Origin: Arabidopsis thaliana
Taxonomy: Eukaryota; Streptophyta; Magnoliopsida; Brassicales; Brassicaceae
DNA: 64,000 bases
Reading direction: 5' to 3'
Assembly (NCBI RefSeq): GCF_000001735.4
Contig: NC_003070.9
Span: forward strand, 28,567,971 to 28,631,970
A program made the position numbers and the translations under genes. The notes under the pieces were generated by a model. That model did not search any database. It saw only the letters and a list, made by a program, of their open reading frames with translations, and had not been told where the DNA came from. Below are positions 13,051 to 24,254 of this stretch, in pieces (the stretch's first letter is position 1; each line of letters opens with the position of its first letter).

Positions 13051-13658
13051 TTTTGTGTATGAAAACCGGTGAAACAAGAAAGGTATATCTGGCGTGGTCT
13101 CTCTCTCTCTAACTCTAAGACACAGATTTAAGTGTAGAGTTTATGTAGAGAAGAGTCGGCACGTATTAAAAAGAGTAGAGAGAGAGAGATTTAAGAGAAA
13201 ACGAATAAGAGAGAAGAAAACAAAGGTCAGTGTCGGTGGCTGGACCCACGAGCGACTCTGTGTTCACTTTGAAATCTGTATTTGTCGTCCCACAATCCAC
13301 ATGGCTAAGCAACTTGGTGCCATTTTTTTTATGAGCCCTAAAAACATTTTAATTAGAAACAAACGATTATTTGGTGTAAGATAAGCTTTGTAAGATATTG
13401 GATTACAATCTCAGATATTATTGAGATATTACAAGATATATCATTAAAAAAAATTAGGTAGCATTTAACTACTTTTATTTAAAATGACGAAAATCATATT
13501 TTTCATATATTTAAATTTCATAATCAAACATAATATGTATATCATGTTTCCTGTTAATTCTCTAAATTTGCTATTATTAGTTTCTATGAATTTATGAATT
13601 TTCCTGAGTATCAACATTTCTCATTTTTAATTTGTATTACTCCATCCTCATTTAGTTA

Positions 13659-14054
13659 TCTATACATATTTTAATATTATTAATATTTAAACATTAATTT
13701 TTGTATATTTTTGGCAAAGATTTGAGTTTTATGTGAAAATTAAATATTCAGCATCTATATATGATAAATTCGAAAATCCGTTGTTGTTATATTAAAAAAA
13801 CCTATTTAGTGAAATAAAATTATTGTTTAGTTTTAAATTTATGATATCAAAGATTTCACACTATCTTCTAAAACAATATCAATTAAAATATATGCAACCT
13901 ATTTTCACTATATTTTACATTCAATAATTTAGAAAAAAAATTCATATATTTTGTACTAAACTTGATTTGCAAGAATTTTTCATATCTTTACAATTTGAAT
14001 TTGTAAAAACTTTATTTAATATTCCCACGCTGCACAGCGTAGATCTTTATCTAA
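13659..14054 (+). mobile_element. Probable non-autonomous Helitron remnant
   Basis: The right end carries the Helitron 3' signature: a short palindrome ACGCTGCACAGCGT (14028-14041 region), then about 10 nt, then CTAA at 14051-14054 followed by T. The left end begins TCTATACATATT after an A, matching the TC start and A/T target typical of Arabidopsis Helitrons. The interior, about 395 bp, is AT-rich with no open frame for a Rep/helicase protein, so this would be a short non-autonomous (ATREP-like) copy. The 3' end is the stronger part; the 5' end was chosen by motif only. Confidence 0.45.
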
Positions 14055-14834
14055 TTTCGATTATTGTAATTTATAATCCTCGGTTGTAATTGATTAGTGA
14101 TTACATACTGTCTTGGAAAGAAAAATATAAAGCAGAGAAAAACTTGGAGAAAGTTGTATTTCCATTAAACGTATACACAAACATATATTTATACATATCT
14201 TAGAATATACTCTAATCACAACTAATCCTTATATTACTATATCATAACAAAAAGGGAAGTATATATAACACACCTTAGGATTTATCCTAACATTTAGATC
14301 CTTAACAAAAAAAATCTGTGCAAAAATAGCGGATTTATTTTGTTGTGGATTGTAAGATTTCATTCTCTGAATACTTTTGCTGTATAAAAAACAGTGGTAA
14401 ATAGATTACTATATGTGTGTCGTGTGTGACTGGTTAAACAAGTTAAAGGAAAAGAATTCATCTAGTTTTGTTTTTTTTCCACAAAAATTCATCTAGTTTT
14501 CATAAGAGAATAATTGAAATAACTCTTCTCTTTTAGTTATTTTTTTGACATTTTCAGAAATAAATAAAATCTTAGTGTAGAGAAACTTTGCTCTCTTCTT
14601 TTTTTTATTAGTGTTAACTAGTAATACTAATACCATATATATTTGTTTGTATAGTTGGATTTAAGTCTTTCTTACTGTATAAGTTTTTAAGTCAAATGTC
14701 ACATGTGCATTAAAGAACCGAAGATAAGGTCTTCTAATAATTGAATGGGAGACAGAAATACATATATCCTAGCGTAATTATTCTCTATTTAATTAGTAAA
14801 AATCAGGCTCACGTCGGAAAAAAGAAACAAAGCT

Positions 14835-14932
14835 TAACGAAGATAATCACAAGCAAAAAAACTTAGATTCAATAAACAGCCTAGATTCAATAGTATAAAA
14901 CTTCGTAACGAAGGTAATCACAAGCAAAAAAA
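14835..14932 (+). repeat. Direct repeat of a 27-bp block, spacing 71 bp
   Basis: The block starting TAACGAAG and ending AAAAAAA occurs at 14835-14861 and again at 14906-14932 with one G/A difference. Between them the motif TAGATTCAATA also occurs twice (about 14864 and 14882). The arrangement suggests a small local duplication in non-coding DNA. Confidence 0.7.
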
Positions 14933-15929
14933 TCGGCCATCAAAAGGTAAATTATATGCCTCTATTGTTCGAATAAAGAATAATATTCTTTTTATCTTTT
15001 CATTTTTTTGGGTTGTTGTATCATGTATATGTCCTTTAAAGTTGCTAGAAGATAAACAAGGGACCCTTCTTGGTGGTAATATCAAATTCGTTTGGAAGCT
15101 CAATTCAATTTCTTTGGCATTTTCGAATGTTTTTTTCTCTTTTATGTAACTTTAATTTCTGAGCAGAAACATAACTTCAGTGGTAATTCTTAGTTTTTGG
15201 CTTTTAATGAATCCCTACTCATTTGGCAAAAAAAGAAGGAAATATTGTAGAAGGATCCAAAAGTACTCAGAAGGAAAAAACATTACGTGTAGTTATCAAA
15301 AAGTAAAACATTAACTTGACATGCGTTTATATTTCCGGATTTATCGCCTCTCACTACTCAGACTTTTCTCTGGTATGAGTCATTAGCACTTTAATAAAAG
15401 CCTAACTCTCCCAAAATTAAGGTAAAGTATATGGGAGAAAAAATAGAACGTCTAACTACCAAATTAGAGAAATTTCAAATTTGATAGAAGAAGATTATGA
15501 TTGGATGAGTAAGCGACGCGTCAGAGCAATTTGAAATTGCCGTGGGGTCCTAGATTATAGAATAAAGTGTTGATCTAGATAGGCCTGTATAAATGACAAC
15601 ACTTTGAAAAGATCACAATAATACCAACAAAAAAGAGAGAAAATAATAAATAAAAATACCAAAAAAGATACAAAACGCGTACGGTGTCTGTAAAATGTAA
15701 TAACGACACATGGATTAGGTGTTCCATGTGTGGACAACAACATTCGAATTCTTAGTACATTGATAAGAACCAGAAACGACATCGTATAGTAGGTGCATTT
15801 TGCATAGTACTACTACATATTTGCTTGTATAGAAAACTAGTAAAACTAGTCAGTCTCTTTGTTAAAAAGGAACAATTAGACAAATTAAGCGATTGTTTCA
15901 ATGTCAAATAAGTGTCTATTATTACTCAT

Positions 15930-16090
15930 GAAAACCAGGTTGACTTGAAATGAGTTAGGTTGATCAGCTAGTGGTTGAGGTCATTGATGGTGTAATACTG
16001 CAGGTTCAAACATCACTAACCAGGACCACCACTAAGCCAGAGAACCAGCTGCAAAAACCTCTGTGCCATAAAGGGAAACCCATAATTCTT
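15930..16090 (+). mobile_element. Possible tRNA-derived SINE
   Basis: A sequence resembling an RNA polymerase III A box (TGATCAGCTAGTGGTTGAGG, 15961-15980) is followed about 22 nt later by a good B box (GGTTCAAAC, about 16003-16011). Spacing and order fit tRNA-derived SINEs of the RathE type. I see no clear A-rich tail or target-site duplication, so the limits are approximate and chance similarity is possible. Confidence 0.3.
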
Positions 16091-16208
16091 CTACTAGGAT
16101 AAGTTTTACAACAATGGGTTTTTAAGTTTAACAGCTTTCTATACAAAAACAGTTTGGCAACTATCACAGCATCCATTGCAGTCTCATAGCTTTGGTTTTT
16201 CTCTTAAT

Positions 16209-18255
16209 TTAGAAATCCAGAGATCCACATTGTTTGCTCTCTATAGTTTTTGCAGTAGATCTAGCCTTTATGTCCTTATAATCACCATTTACGTTTCCTC
16301 TTGGTCTTCCAATGCCCATCTTAGGCAGACCACGGTTCAATCCTTCCAACAAAACACAAGCTTTGCACCATTTCTGCATCATCGTATAAGATCATTCATT
16401 ATATTTACTACAGTGCACATCTTTTTACTCTTTGTTAGTTCATATCTATAACATGACTTGATGTGATAAAGAGAGAAGTCTCACCTGGCTAGAAATATAC
16501 CCACATCGCTCACAAGTCCCTTGCTCAGGCATTTTCGTGGTTGTGGCAATTCTGAAGTCTTCACCTGACTTGATGATATCCAGAATAGCCCTTGGCCTGT
16601 AGTTTATATAATATAAATTGGAGAATTACTTGCTTATTTGGTTGTGGTGAATATATACGGCAACAGTTGAACAAGTACCTTAGTCTTTCCAAGTCATTGA
16701 TGAACTCACAGGCGAATCCACGATAAGCATTAGGGGAGTATATGCCTGCAATCAGAATAAATGATTCAACTCCAACATAAATGACCAAATTATGCATTCA
16801 GCTCGTAGTGGACTTATAATAAAAAGCTAGTTAGCTAGAGCTCTCTTTAAGTGATAAAAACGAACAGAAGCAACAAAACTTTGAAAATGCACAACTTACA
16901 TTCAGTGGAGAAGTAGTCCAGCTTCTTGAAATAAGCATACGTGTAACTATGTTAAGGTCTAACGAATATCTTCTGTTGACAGTTAAAGTTGTTTCGGGAA
17001 GCAAAACAAAAGATTTAATAGCAAAGGATATATGACAATCTCCTTCTCGTATGTATATTTGAAAGGTTTACATCTTGGAATTGGACCATCTTCGCCTGTA
17101 GTGATTGATGTGCACCTACTCAATCTACAATAGCCAAATTACAAATCAATCAATTAAGGGACATGAGACATATTATAGCCAAGATTCAAGGAAAAACATC
17201 ACTAGAAACGTATATATTTACCTAGCAATATCGCCTCGCAGTATGTTTAAGACAACTGTTTCGGCTATATCATCTGCATTATGTCCAGTGACTAGCTTAT
17301 CTACTTTCAATAACGCAGCTCCTCGATCAAGTGCCTTCAAAAATTCAACCAGACATAGAATCATAAAACAGAAAAGACGGTTCTGAAGAAACTTACTCAA
17401 AGAGGGAATGCTATGAAGAAACTTGCTCCTCACCTGTCGACGGAATACACCACAGAAGGTGCAATTGTTCTTCAAACCGATCATCTTCACAATCTCGTCC
17501 ATTGTCCATCCATACAGATCTTTGTATGAAACAATCTGAAGAGGCAATCCATACTGGGAAAACAAAGAATGACAAATCATCACAAAATTTTAGAGTGAAC
17601 ACATAACACATAAATTCAAAAGCTTACTTGAACTTCGTTCCTTTTAACAGTCTCGAGAGAATCATCACGATAACCCGTTATCCCTTCATCAATAGACAAA
17701 AGAAAAAGATCGAGTCCGTAACTGTGACGTCTGTTTAGTTCTGATAACACATATGCCAGCACTGAAGAATCTGCACCAGCACAAACTTTTGAGTTATGGC
17801 GCAAACATCAAACTAAAACAGAGTGATTCGTAAAAATTTGAACTTTGAAGCGAAACCATCATTGGAGTGTAAAGAAATTACCTTTTCCACCGGAGGCACC
17901 TATAGCAACTCGTTCACCGAACTTAAACAAACGATTCCCAACAATGACTTGGTGAATCTCTTCCTCAAAAACCTCATAGAAACACTCTCTGCATATCTTT
18001 ATACAAATACTCACATCATTATTGCTTATACGTAACAAACTAACTAGCAGGAGATTGAGAAACTATGATCTTTAACAGTTCCGAAAATGCCACAAGAGTA
18101 ACGCAACCAAAGACCCAGCTCGATGATTTTGATCCTAATTCAAAATTTACCTGTTGAAGGGTTTTCGGTCGTTTTAGGACAGGTCGTCACTGGTTACAGA
18201 TGCAGCAGAGACGAGACCCTCCTGCTTTCTTGCTCTTCTCTTCCCCTGCCTCCAT
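16209..18255 (-). CDS. AT1G76170: CTU1/ROL5-like cytosolic tRNA 2-thiolation protein, with an in-frame stop in exon 1
   Basis: CTU1/Ncs6 proteins thiolate the wobble uridine of certain tRNAs. Exons in transcript order: 18151-18255, 17882-17996, 17628-17770, 17434-17553, 17222-17334, 17032-17124, 16900-16940, 16679-16745, 16485-16596, 16209-16373. The joined frame runs through the PP-loop SGGKDS (split across exons 2-3), the CxxC motif [20 protein letters not shown], and the C-terminal zinc motif CERCGY...KWCKAC. The intron 16941-17031 fits a U12 AT-AC intron and restores the expected EIVMYAYFKK. In exon 1, however, codon 23 is TGA (18187-18189) where the family has Arg, inside the N-terminal zinc region (LCCICNQ*RP). 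Everything else looks intact, so this is either a recent pseudogene, an allele, or a gene with another start. From memory the active paralogue is ROL5 (AT2G44270). Confidence 0.85.
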
Positions 18256-19042
18256 CTCCACCGGTGAATGAAACTCCAAGTTTACTAGTCGGCGGTAAAT
18301 TGTCCTAACCGGAAAAACGACCTAACTCGGAGTTATATCCACAGAACACCGTCGTATTTGATTTCGGTATCTGAATTGTTTTAGTTATTAATGGGCCCAT
18401 TGGGCTTTCTTACCCAACATTAAAATCCCACATACAAGATTATAGATAATTAGATATACCCACAATGATGAGCGTTAAAGACATTATTAACTAAGGATGT
18501 GGTCCATTAATGGAAATGTTTTGTGATTAGCTGGATCTCATGTGAATATGTGATCTTATCATAACTAGCATATTAGGGAAACGTTACGTCAACTGGTCTA
18601 CAAAAATATCTAAGTTGGTCCATTTTCTTACACGTTTTGAGTAGTTGTGTCGACCGCAATGCCAAATCAATCACTAAAAAGAAGAGTATACACGATCATG
18701 TTTCTTCTATACCAACGCATTTAATTTCCTACATACGAACTTGAATGCTAATCAAACTGGGGTCATGTTTACGGCTTTGAGCAATAGTTGAAGATTATCA
18801 ATACATAAAATTATATCATCCATATCACTTAATCAAATGAAAATATTCATACCATTAAAATACCTTGAGATCTTTTGTTTTTAAAAACCATATACAAGAG
18901 AAAATAAGAAATTGTAATCAACAAAAAAGCCAACAAACTTACACATCACAAAAGCAAAAGATGATCAATCATCACAATAAAAAAAAAAAAAAACAAAGCA
19001 AATCAACCATCATTATTCTTAATATCTTTAATGATAATCTTC
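18256..19042. promoter_or_regulatory. Promoter side of the CTU1-like gene and 3' flank of ERD14
   Basis: The palindrome ATGGGCCCAT at 18391-18400 carries site II (TGGGCC) cores on both strands and is followed by another TGGGC. Such motifs are common in promoters of housekeeping and translation-related plant genes and fit the tRNA-modification gene that starts at 18255. The rest (18500-19040) is AT-rich; it should hold the ERD14 3' untranslated region next to 19043. No other gene is seen. Confidence 0.5.
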
Positions 19043-19687
19043 TTATTCTTTATCTTTCTTCTCCTCCTCTACGGTGGTCTTAGGGTGGTATCCTGGAAGC
19101 TTCTCCTTAATCTTCTCAAGAATCCCTTTCTTCTCCACTGGATGCGCTTCTTCCACAGGAGGAGGAACAACCACCGGTGCCGCAGCGACGGCTGAACCGT
19201 CTTCAGGTTTCTTGTGTCCAGGAAGCTTCTCTTTCAACTTCTCCATAAACCCTTTCTTCTCTTCCTCCTTTACCTCAACTTCAGTAGTTGGCTTCTTCTT
19301 CTCCTTCTTCTTCTTCCTCTTCTCACCATCTGAACCTTCTTCCTCACTTGACTGTATAAATTCAGACCCATATAGTTAGATAAGAAAAGCATTCGATCAT
19401 GTTATAGTTTATCATCAACAGATCAGATCTAAACTTACGGAGCTAGAAGAACTGTCGCTTCGGTGAAGCTTTTCAAGAAGACTTTCGTGTTTAACCTCTG
19501 GCTCCGGCTCTGAAATATGAACCTTCTGCTCAAACTCTGAAGCGATCGGAGTCTCCTCTGGTTTTGTTTCGTCTTTCTTCTTTCCCAAGAAATCGAACAA
19601 TCCACGATCTGTAACCTCTGCCGATGATTCCTCTGTTGCTACCTTTGGCACCTCCTGTTCAGGAACATTCTTGATTTCCTCAGCCAT
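19043..19687 (-). CDS. ERD14: Acidic SK2-type dehydrin ERD14, 185 aa
   Basis: ERD14 is an intrinsically disordered stress protein that binds membranes and ions and protects other proteins during drought and cold. Two exons, 19439-19687 and 19043-19351, join within the serine run. The order is: acidic N-terminus, an S-segment (SDSSSS then SSEEE) that is a casein kinase 2 target in this family, a Lys-rich linker, then two K-segments, [15 protein letters not shown] and [15 protein letters not shown]. There is no Y-segment. The intron splitting the serine tract is typical of SKn dehydrins. In transcript sense a TATAA-type box lies at 19809-19816 and an ACGTGG core at 19956-19961, consistent with ABA and dehydration control. 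Confidence 0.97.
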
Positions 19688-19961
19688 AGTTATCGGAAAA
19701 AGATTCGATGAATGAAACACGGATTCAAAAGTATTTTTTTTATGTGAAGGTTTGAAATTCAAAAGCAGATGAAAATAAGAGGTGATGGAGATTAGAGAAG
19801 AAAGTGTGTTATATAGTGTTGAGGACTCGGGAGGGGTCCAAGCCACCGCGGATTTCACGCTCTTTGTACACTTTTTTTTTGCAATTTAAAAACATATATC
19901 TAATTATATGAAATTACAAAATGACCCGCTTTTTATGGCATCTTCTCCTTCGTCCCCACGT
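19688..19961 (-). promoter_or_regulatory. ERD14 leader and core promoter
   Basis: On the minus strand the sequence CTATATAA (19809-19816) is a TATA box placed about 125 nt before the start codon, giving a leader of roughly 90-100 nt. An ABRE core ACGTGG lies at 19956-19961, about 140 nt further upstream. The placement fits abscisic-acid-responsive transcription of a dehydrin; it is inferred from motifs only. Confidence 0.6.
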
Positions 19962-22526
19962 TAATTATCATTTTTCTGTTAATTAGATAAAGTTATATTG
20001 GATTAAGAAGAATTCATTAATTAATTGTTAATAGTTTGCTTACGTGATCTGATATCAATTTAGTGGAATAAAAAATAATGGATAAGAATGGCAACTAGAT
20101 AGTTTTTTTTCAAAAGTAGTGAAAACAAACTAAATGGTTTGTTCAAGGCGTGTACTGTTTTTAATTTAAATATTAGACTTTCATAAGTTTTTTTGTTTGT
20201 TTTAATACTTGTTATGTGGACTTTGTAGTTCAATGATCGGTTTATCAAGTTAAAGAAAACTGATTCAAACTTTAAATAGAGTAAGAATAATATGGAATAA
20301 GCAAAAATGTTTTTTCATTTCCTCTGAAAGCAAAAATAATTTATTTTTGACAACGCAAAAGAGATTTTAAAGAATGGGATGTCCCTATAAATTATTGTTC
20401 TTAAAGTTTCGGGCTTTCTTATATATATATATATATTCACAAATATAGGAACCATCTTGCAAATTCCAAAAATGGATTACAGATTTTGAAAGGATTAACA
20501 ATTTAATGCACCATAGATTGGAAGACACGTGTCAAGCATTAGCGCAAATCGGACGACGGAGCTCATAGTCAGAAATGGAACGTCGGATGTAGACAAAGAA
20601 AAGAGTCAGAGAGAAATTTAGATTAATCAATTACATCTTAAAACGTGTCAATATAACATGGGAAGTTGTCCTTTTGTAGGACCCAATAGTATGTACTGAT
20701 TGGCGTAAAAGACGTGATGTCGGTTACGTGGGTCCACTTGACTTATTGACTAGTGCCACGCTGGAACAAGCTTGTTCGAGAAGAAATGATGATTTTTTAG
20801 AAATTTATAACGTTCCTTATTTTTTCTTTCTTCTATTCTATGCGTTACAAAATACAAACAAACCAATAAGAACTTGGTTATTTAATTCTTATCACGCTAT
20901 GAATCCTCAACGATTAGGTGTTATTTTAACTTATTATTCACTAAACATGTTGAAGAGGCCAATCTAGTAACGCATGATCTTTGAAATTGTAAATACATGA
21001 TCTTGGATACTCTAAACAAAAAAAAAAACAAATCCAACAAGTAATATAAGTCCGATTGGCTCAATCGATTAGGAAGGTGTTGTTGCAATGCTACCGGATC
21101 TCATTTTTAGTCCTAATGCTACAATAAGACGGGTAATTTGCGCTTGTGAATCCGCCAAAAGTATTATCAAAGAAATGATCGTGGACATAAACAAACTAAA
21201 ACTAAAGATTTAGATTTTAGAACGAATAGAAAGTTAGCATCATCTTTTGTTTACCATTTTTGGGGCACATAAAACAATCTTTCGTAATCTCGTTTATGGG
21301 AAAAGGGTTTGTGTATGTATTTTTTCAACGTAAATGGTTATGTTTTCATGCAGTTTTTAAAGATAAACTTAGATGTAGATAATGAAATCATGAGTAGACA
21401 AATGAGCATAAGATGACTTGGATTTCTTATGAATTAATATGTTAATGTGTGGGATGTCATTTTCGACCTATTGAAAAAGATATACTAAAAATATTAATGA
21501 AGGACAGATGGTAATCGGTAAATGCATCATCTCTTAAAATTCGCCTAAAATAAAAAAAATGAACCGACGTGCCACATCAGTAATCTCTGGTCTCTAAATT
21601 TAACAAAGACGTAGCACGAACCGTGACGTATCAACACACATATCAAACAAACCTATCTTTTTCAATACTAACTTATTCGTCTTTTTGGTTCTTGTTGTCA
21701 TATACACCGAAGCTCAGCTCTTAACTTATTCTTTGGATAATGTTTTCGGTGATAGCGAACCGACAAATTGTAGCCGACACTTAGAATTCACAACTAAACT
21801 ATAGATTTTAAAATAATATTAATTAATTCGAAAGTTTGAGATATCTGAACAAAGTTTTCTGAAAAACGTAGAATACATATGGATCAAATACTATAATTCG
21901 AAAGTTTCAGATTAGTGCTAAGTAATGAACGTCATGCGTTTGTTCTTCTGTCGATTTCTTCTTTTTCACCGCCCGTCTGAGTTTTATGGGCGTGATATTT
22001 TCCTTATTGTGGTCAAATCAGGAATATTCAACAATATTTAGCACTCGCTTTACTTGGTGGGACATGAGAATCAATCGATGCATCGCTGTTTTATTTCTTT
22101 TTCTTTGATGTTTCTATTTCTGTTAGAACAAAGTTTTCATGATTCTTAAAAGCCCAAATTTCATGGCATCGGAACAAAGTTTTCATATATGATGACAACT
22201 CAAAACAAAAGAGTAACGGTAAAAGCCCAATACCCATAAAATGGGCTTAAGAATCCAGATCGGATCTATAACCCGACCCGGTTGTTGACACCGAGAGAGT
22301 CCACGCAACGTTCGCCGAATTCCTAACGAATCGGACACCGTTTCGTCGCTGTAAAATTTTGATGCGAAATTTTCCAATTCACAGATTTTGTTTTTCCATT
22401 GTTTTGGATTTCTAGATTCTAGTTATATGTTGGTGATAGATTTTTCCTACATCTCGTGATTCTCAAACGCTTCTTGAGCTCTTCGTCGAATCGGGACTGT
22501 GATCGGGACTTGGTGGAGAAGAAGCG
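19962..22526. other. Long intergenic region with dispersed ABRE and DRE cores
   Basis: About 2.6 kb without a supported gene. It holds a perfect palindrome GACACGTGTC (20524-20533), ACGTGTC near 20644, the pair GTCGGT (20719-20724) and ACGTGG (20726-20731), ACCGAC overlapping GACGTG (21563-21571), ACCGAC (21759-21764) and GCCGAC (21773-21778). These are ABRE and DRE/CRT cores. The right end is the 5' flank and leader of the small membrane-protein gene starting at 22527. Short frames at 20728-20967 (+) and 22183-22377 (-) show no domain. Confidence 0.45.
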
Positions 22527-23187
22527 ATGATAACAAGATCGAATCTAGCAGAACAGCTCAGGGAATATCAGATTAGATCAAAGCATGATTGGGCCTCCGT
22601 TTCTTTCTTCTCTTCCACCTCCAATTTCTCTTCCTCCAGGTTAGAGATCTCCGGCTTATCCTTTCCTTTTTAATCTGCTGTGATTTGGAGCTGCGTGCTT
22701 AGAGTTGTATTTGAAAAATTGTACTTTGTGATATTTAATTCAATTGGAACCGTAAATTTCTCATCTTTTAAGGGATTGTCGTTGAACATTGGATATCTAT
22801 GTGAATCCTACACAAGGAACTATAATTTTGACTTGTCCACGTTGAACCATCTTTGACAATTTGACATACACTTTTCATTCTTATCGACTCTGTTGCAATC
22901 TGGATTCTATTGTTAAATTTTGACAATGAACATTCTATAGTGGTACTTATGCTATTCGTTTCGTTTGCTTTTGATTCAGGGTTGATGTTGTAGTCTTTGT
23001 CATATGGGAACTAGTGATGTTAGCACTCGTGGTGTTTTCAGCTGTATCCTTGTACTTCAGGCGGTTGCAACTTGCTTTTATCCTGCTTTGTGTCACCTTA
23101 CTATTACTCCTCTGTATGAAAATCACAAAGCAAGTGAGACATGCTAGGAAGAAGAAGCGAAGGATGCTTCTTCCTCTCTCTATGTAA
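22527..23187 (+). CDS. AT1G76185: Small membrane protein with basic C-terminal tail, 106 aa
   Basis: Two exons, 22527-22639 and 22980-23187, join in frame (AG|G = Arg). The N-terminal 38 residues are polar (MITRSNLAEQLREYQIRSKH) and Ser-rich. From about residue 39 there are two hydrophobic helices, VVVFVIWELVMLALVVFSAV and LQLAFILLCVTLLLLLCM, separated by YFRR. A strongly basic tail (RHARKKKRR) and MLLPLSM close the protein. This predicts a helical hairpin with both ends probably cytosolic. I recall the locus, and its paralogue AT1G20460, as described with an NRR-repressor-like label; I see nothing in the sequence that proves such a role. The function is unknown to me. Confidence 0.8.
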
Positions 23188-24254
23188 AGACCGAAACCAT
23201 TGAGCTGTTGCGAACCGTTTATCTTCTCACACAACCAAACCACAACTCTTCTCTGGCATGAGTTTTGTGCCCATATGCATTGATGAAGATGACAGCTAAG
23301 CTCAGACTGACTCTGGGACGCATCGCTTTTGTCCTTTGAAGAATCGACCTGAACTTGAGATATGAAACCAGGGACTGCAATTTCAAGGCTTAGCTTAGAC
23401 AAATCAGAACAAAAGTGCTGTAAAGGTTGTTTTCCTGTATAAAGTAGTATGGGAGGTTGCTTTATTTTTCCTAGGCACGATCACGGATTGTTAACTTGAG
23501 CGTTTTGTGATTAAAGATAGTTTTTCCATCTATCTATGTTACACTTAATATCATGATGAAGTGATTTAGATTTGTTGGCTGTAAAAAGTTTTTAAAAAAT
23601 GATTTGCAGGATTTTCATGTGACGAGAAAAAGAAAAACAACGAACACTCATGAAAGTAGAAGAGAGAACTATAAAATGAAAAGTAGCAAGCAACTTGCTC
23701 GAAACGCTCACATGTTTCTATCATTACCTTTGCGCTCTGCAACTACTTTAGTATCTTGTTAAAGAAAAAGTGGTAATAGTTAGTATTATTTGTAATGTTA
23801 TGGTCTGTCAATACACTAGCTTAGCTTGATTTGATTAACTTAATTTCCAAATAATGAGATACTGTCTACATGGTGATATAGCTTTGTCAAAGTTCATTAA
23901 TGACAATGACAAAAACAAGTGTGTTAGTAACCAAGATAATTGCATTTAGTCGTAATTCATGTTTTGAAACGGAAATAATTAGAAAGATCGAAAATCTCTA
24001 GATATTTGTAGAAGGTCAGTACATAACTCCACGAGTGGTCGTGATCCAATTTGTGGACAAATTTGAAAAGCAACTAAAAACAATCAAATAAGCACGAACA
24101 TCCTTTTCCCTCCACACACATCAAAATCCACAGTTTGGTCCATATATTGCTATATATATAGAGAAGCAGTTAGGCATTTAATTAAGGTTGCATACAGACA
24201 GATACATACGCAACGAAACTATCAAAGCCGAAGTAACACACACACAAAAATCAT
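23188..24254. other. 3' flank of the small membrane-protein gene and SAUR promoter
   Basis: The left part is the 3' untranslated region of the upstream gene; the antisense frame at 22947-23402 is a shadow across its exon 2. On the right a TATA box, TATATATATA (24151-24160), sits about 95 nt before the SAUR start and is followed by a short leader. The middle is AT-rich with no feature I can support. Confidence 0.5.

Larger units (their letters stand above)
13051..16208. other. AT-rich intergenic spacer between SKS5 and the CTU1-like gene
   Basis: About 3.2 kb without a supported gene. The right side of SKS5's promoter contains CT-rich and GA-rich tracts (13100-13220). The middle holds the Helitron-like remnant and a duplicated 27-bp block listed separately, and the far right a tRNA-like SINE candidate. 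Short open frames on either strand (for example minus 15555-15782) are AT-rich and show no domain. Confidence 0.5.

Noticed and set aside
13051-16208. Search for retroelement or LTR remains in the largest gene-poor spacers
   Set aside because: No paired long terminal repeats, primer-binding site, polypurine tract or retroelement protein motif was visible in this or the other long spacers.
21045-21115. A tRNA-like stretch (GGCTCAATCGATTAGGAAGG)
   Set aside because: I could not fold a full cloverleaf and there is no B box (GGTTCRANTCC) at the right distance.
22947-23402. A 151-residue minus-strand open frame
   Set aside because: It is antisense to exon 2 of the small membrane-protein gene, and its product is low in structure and has no recognisable domain.
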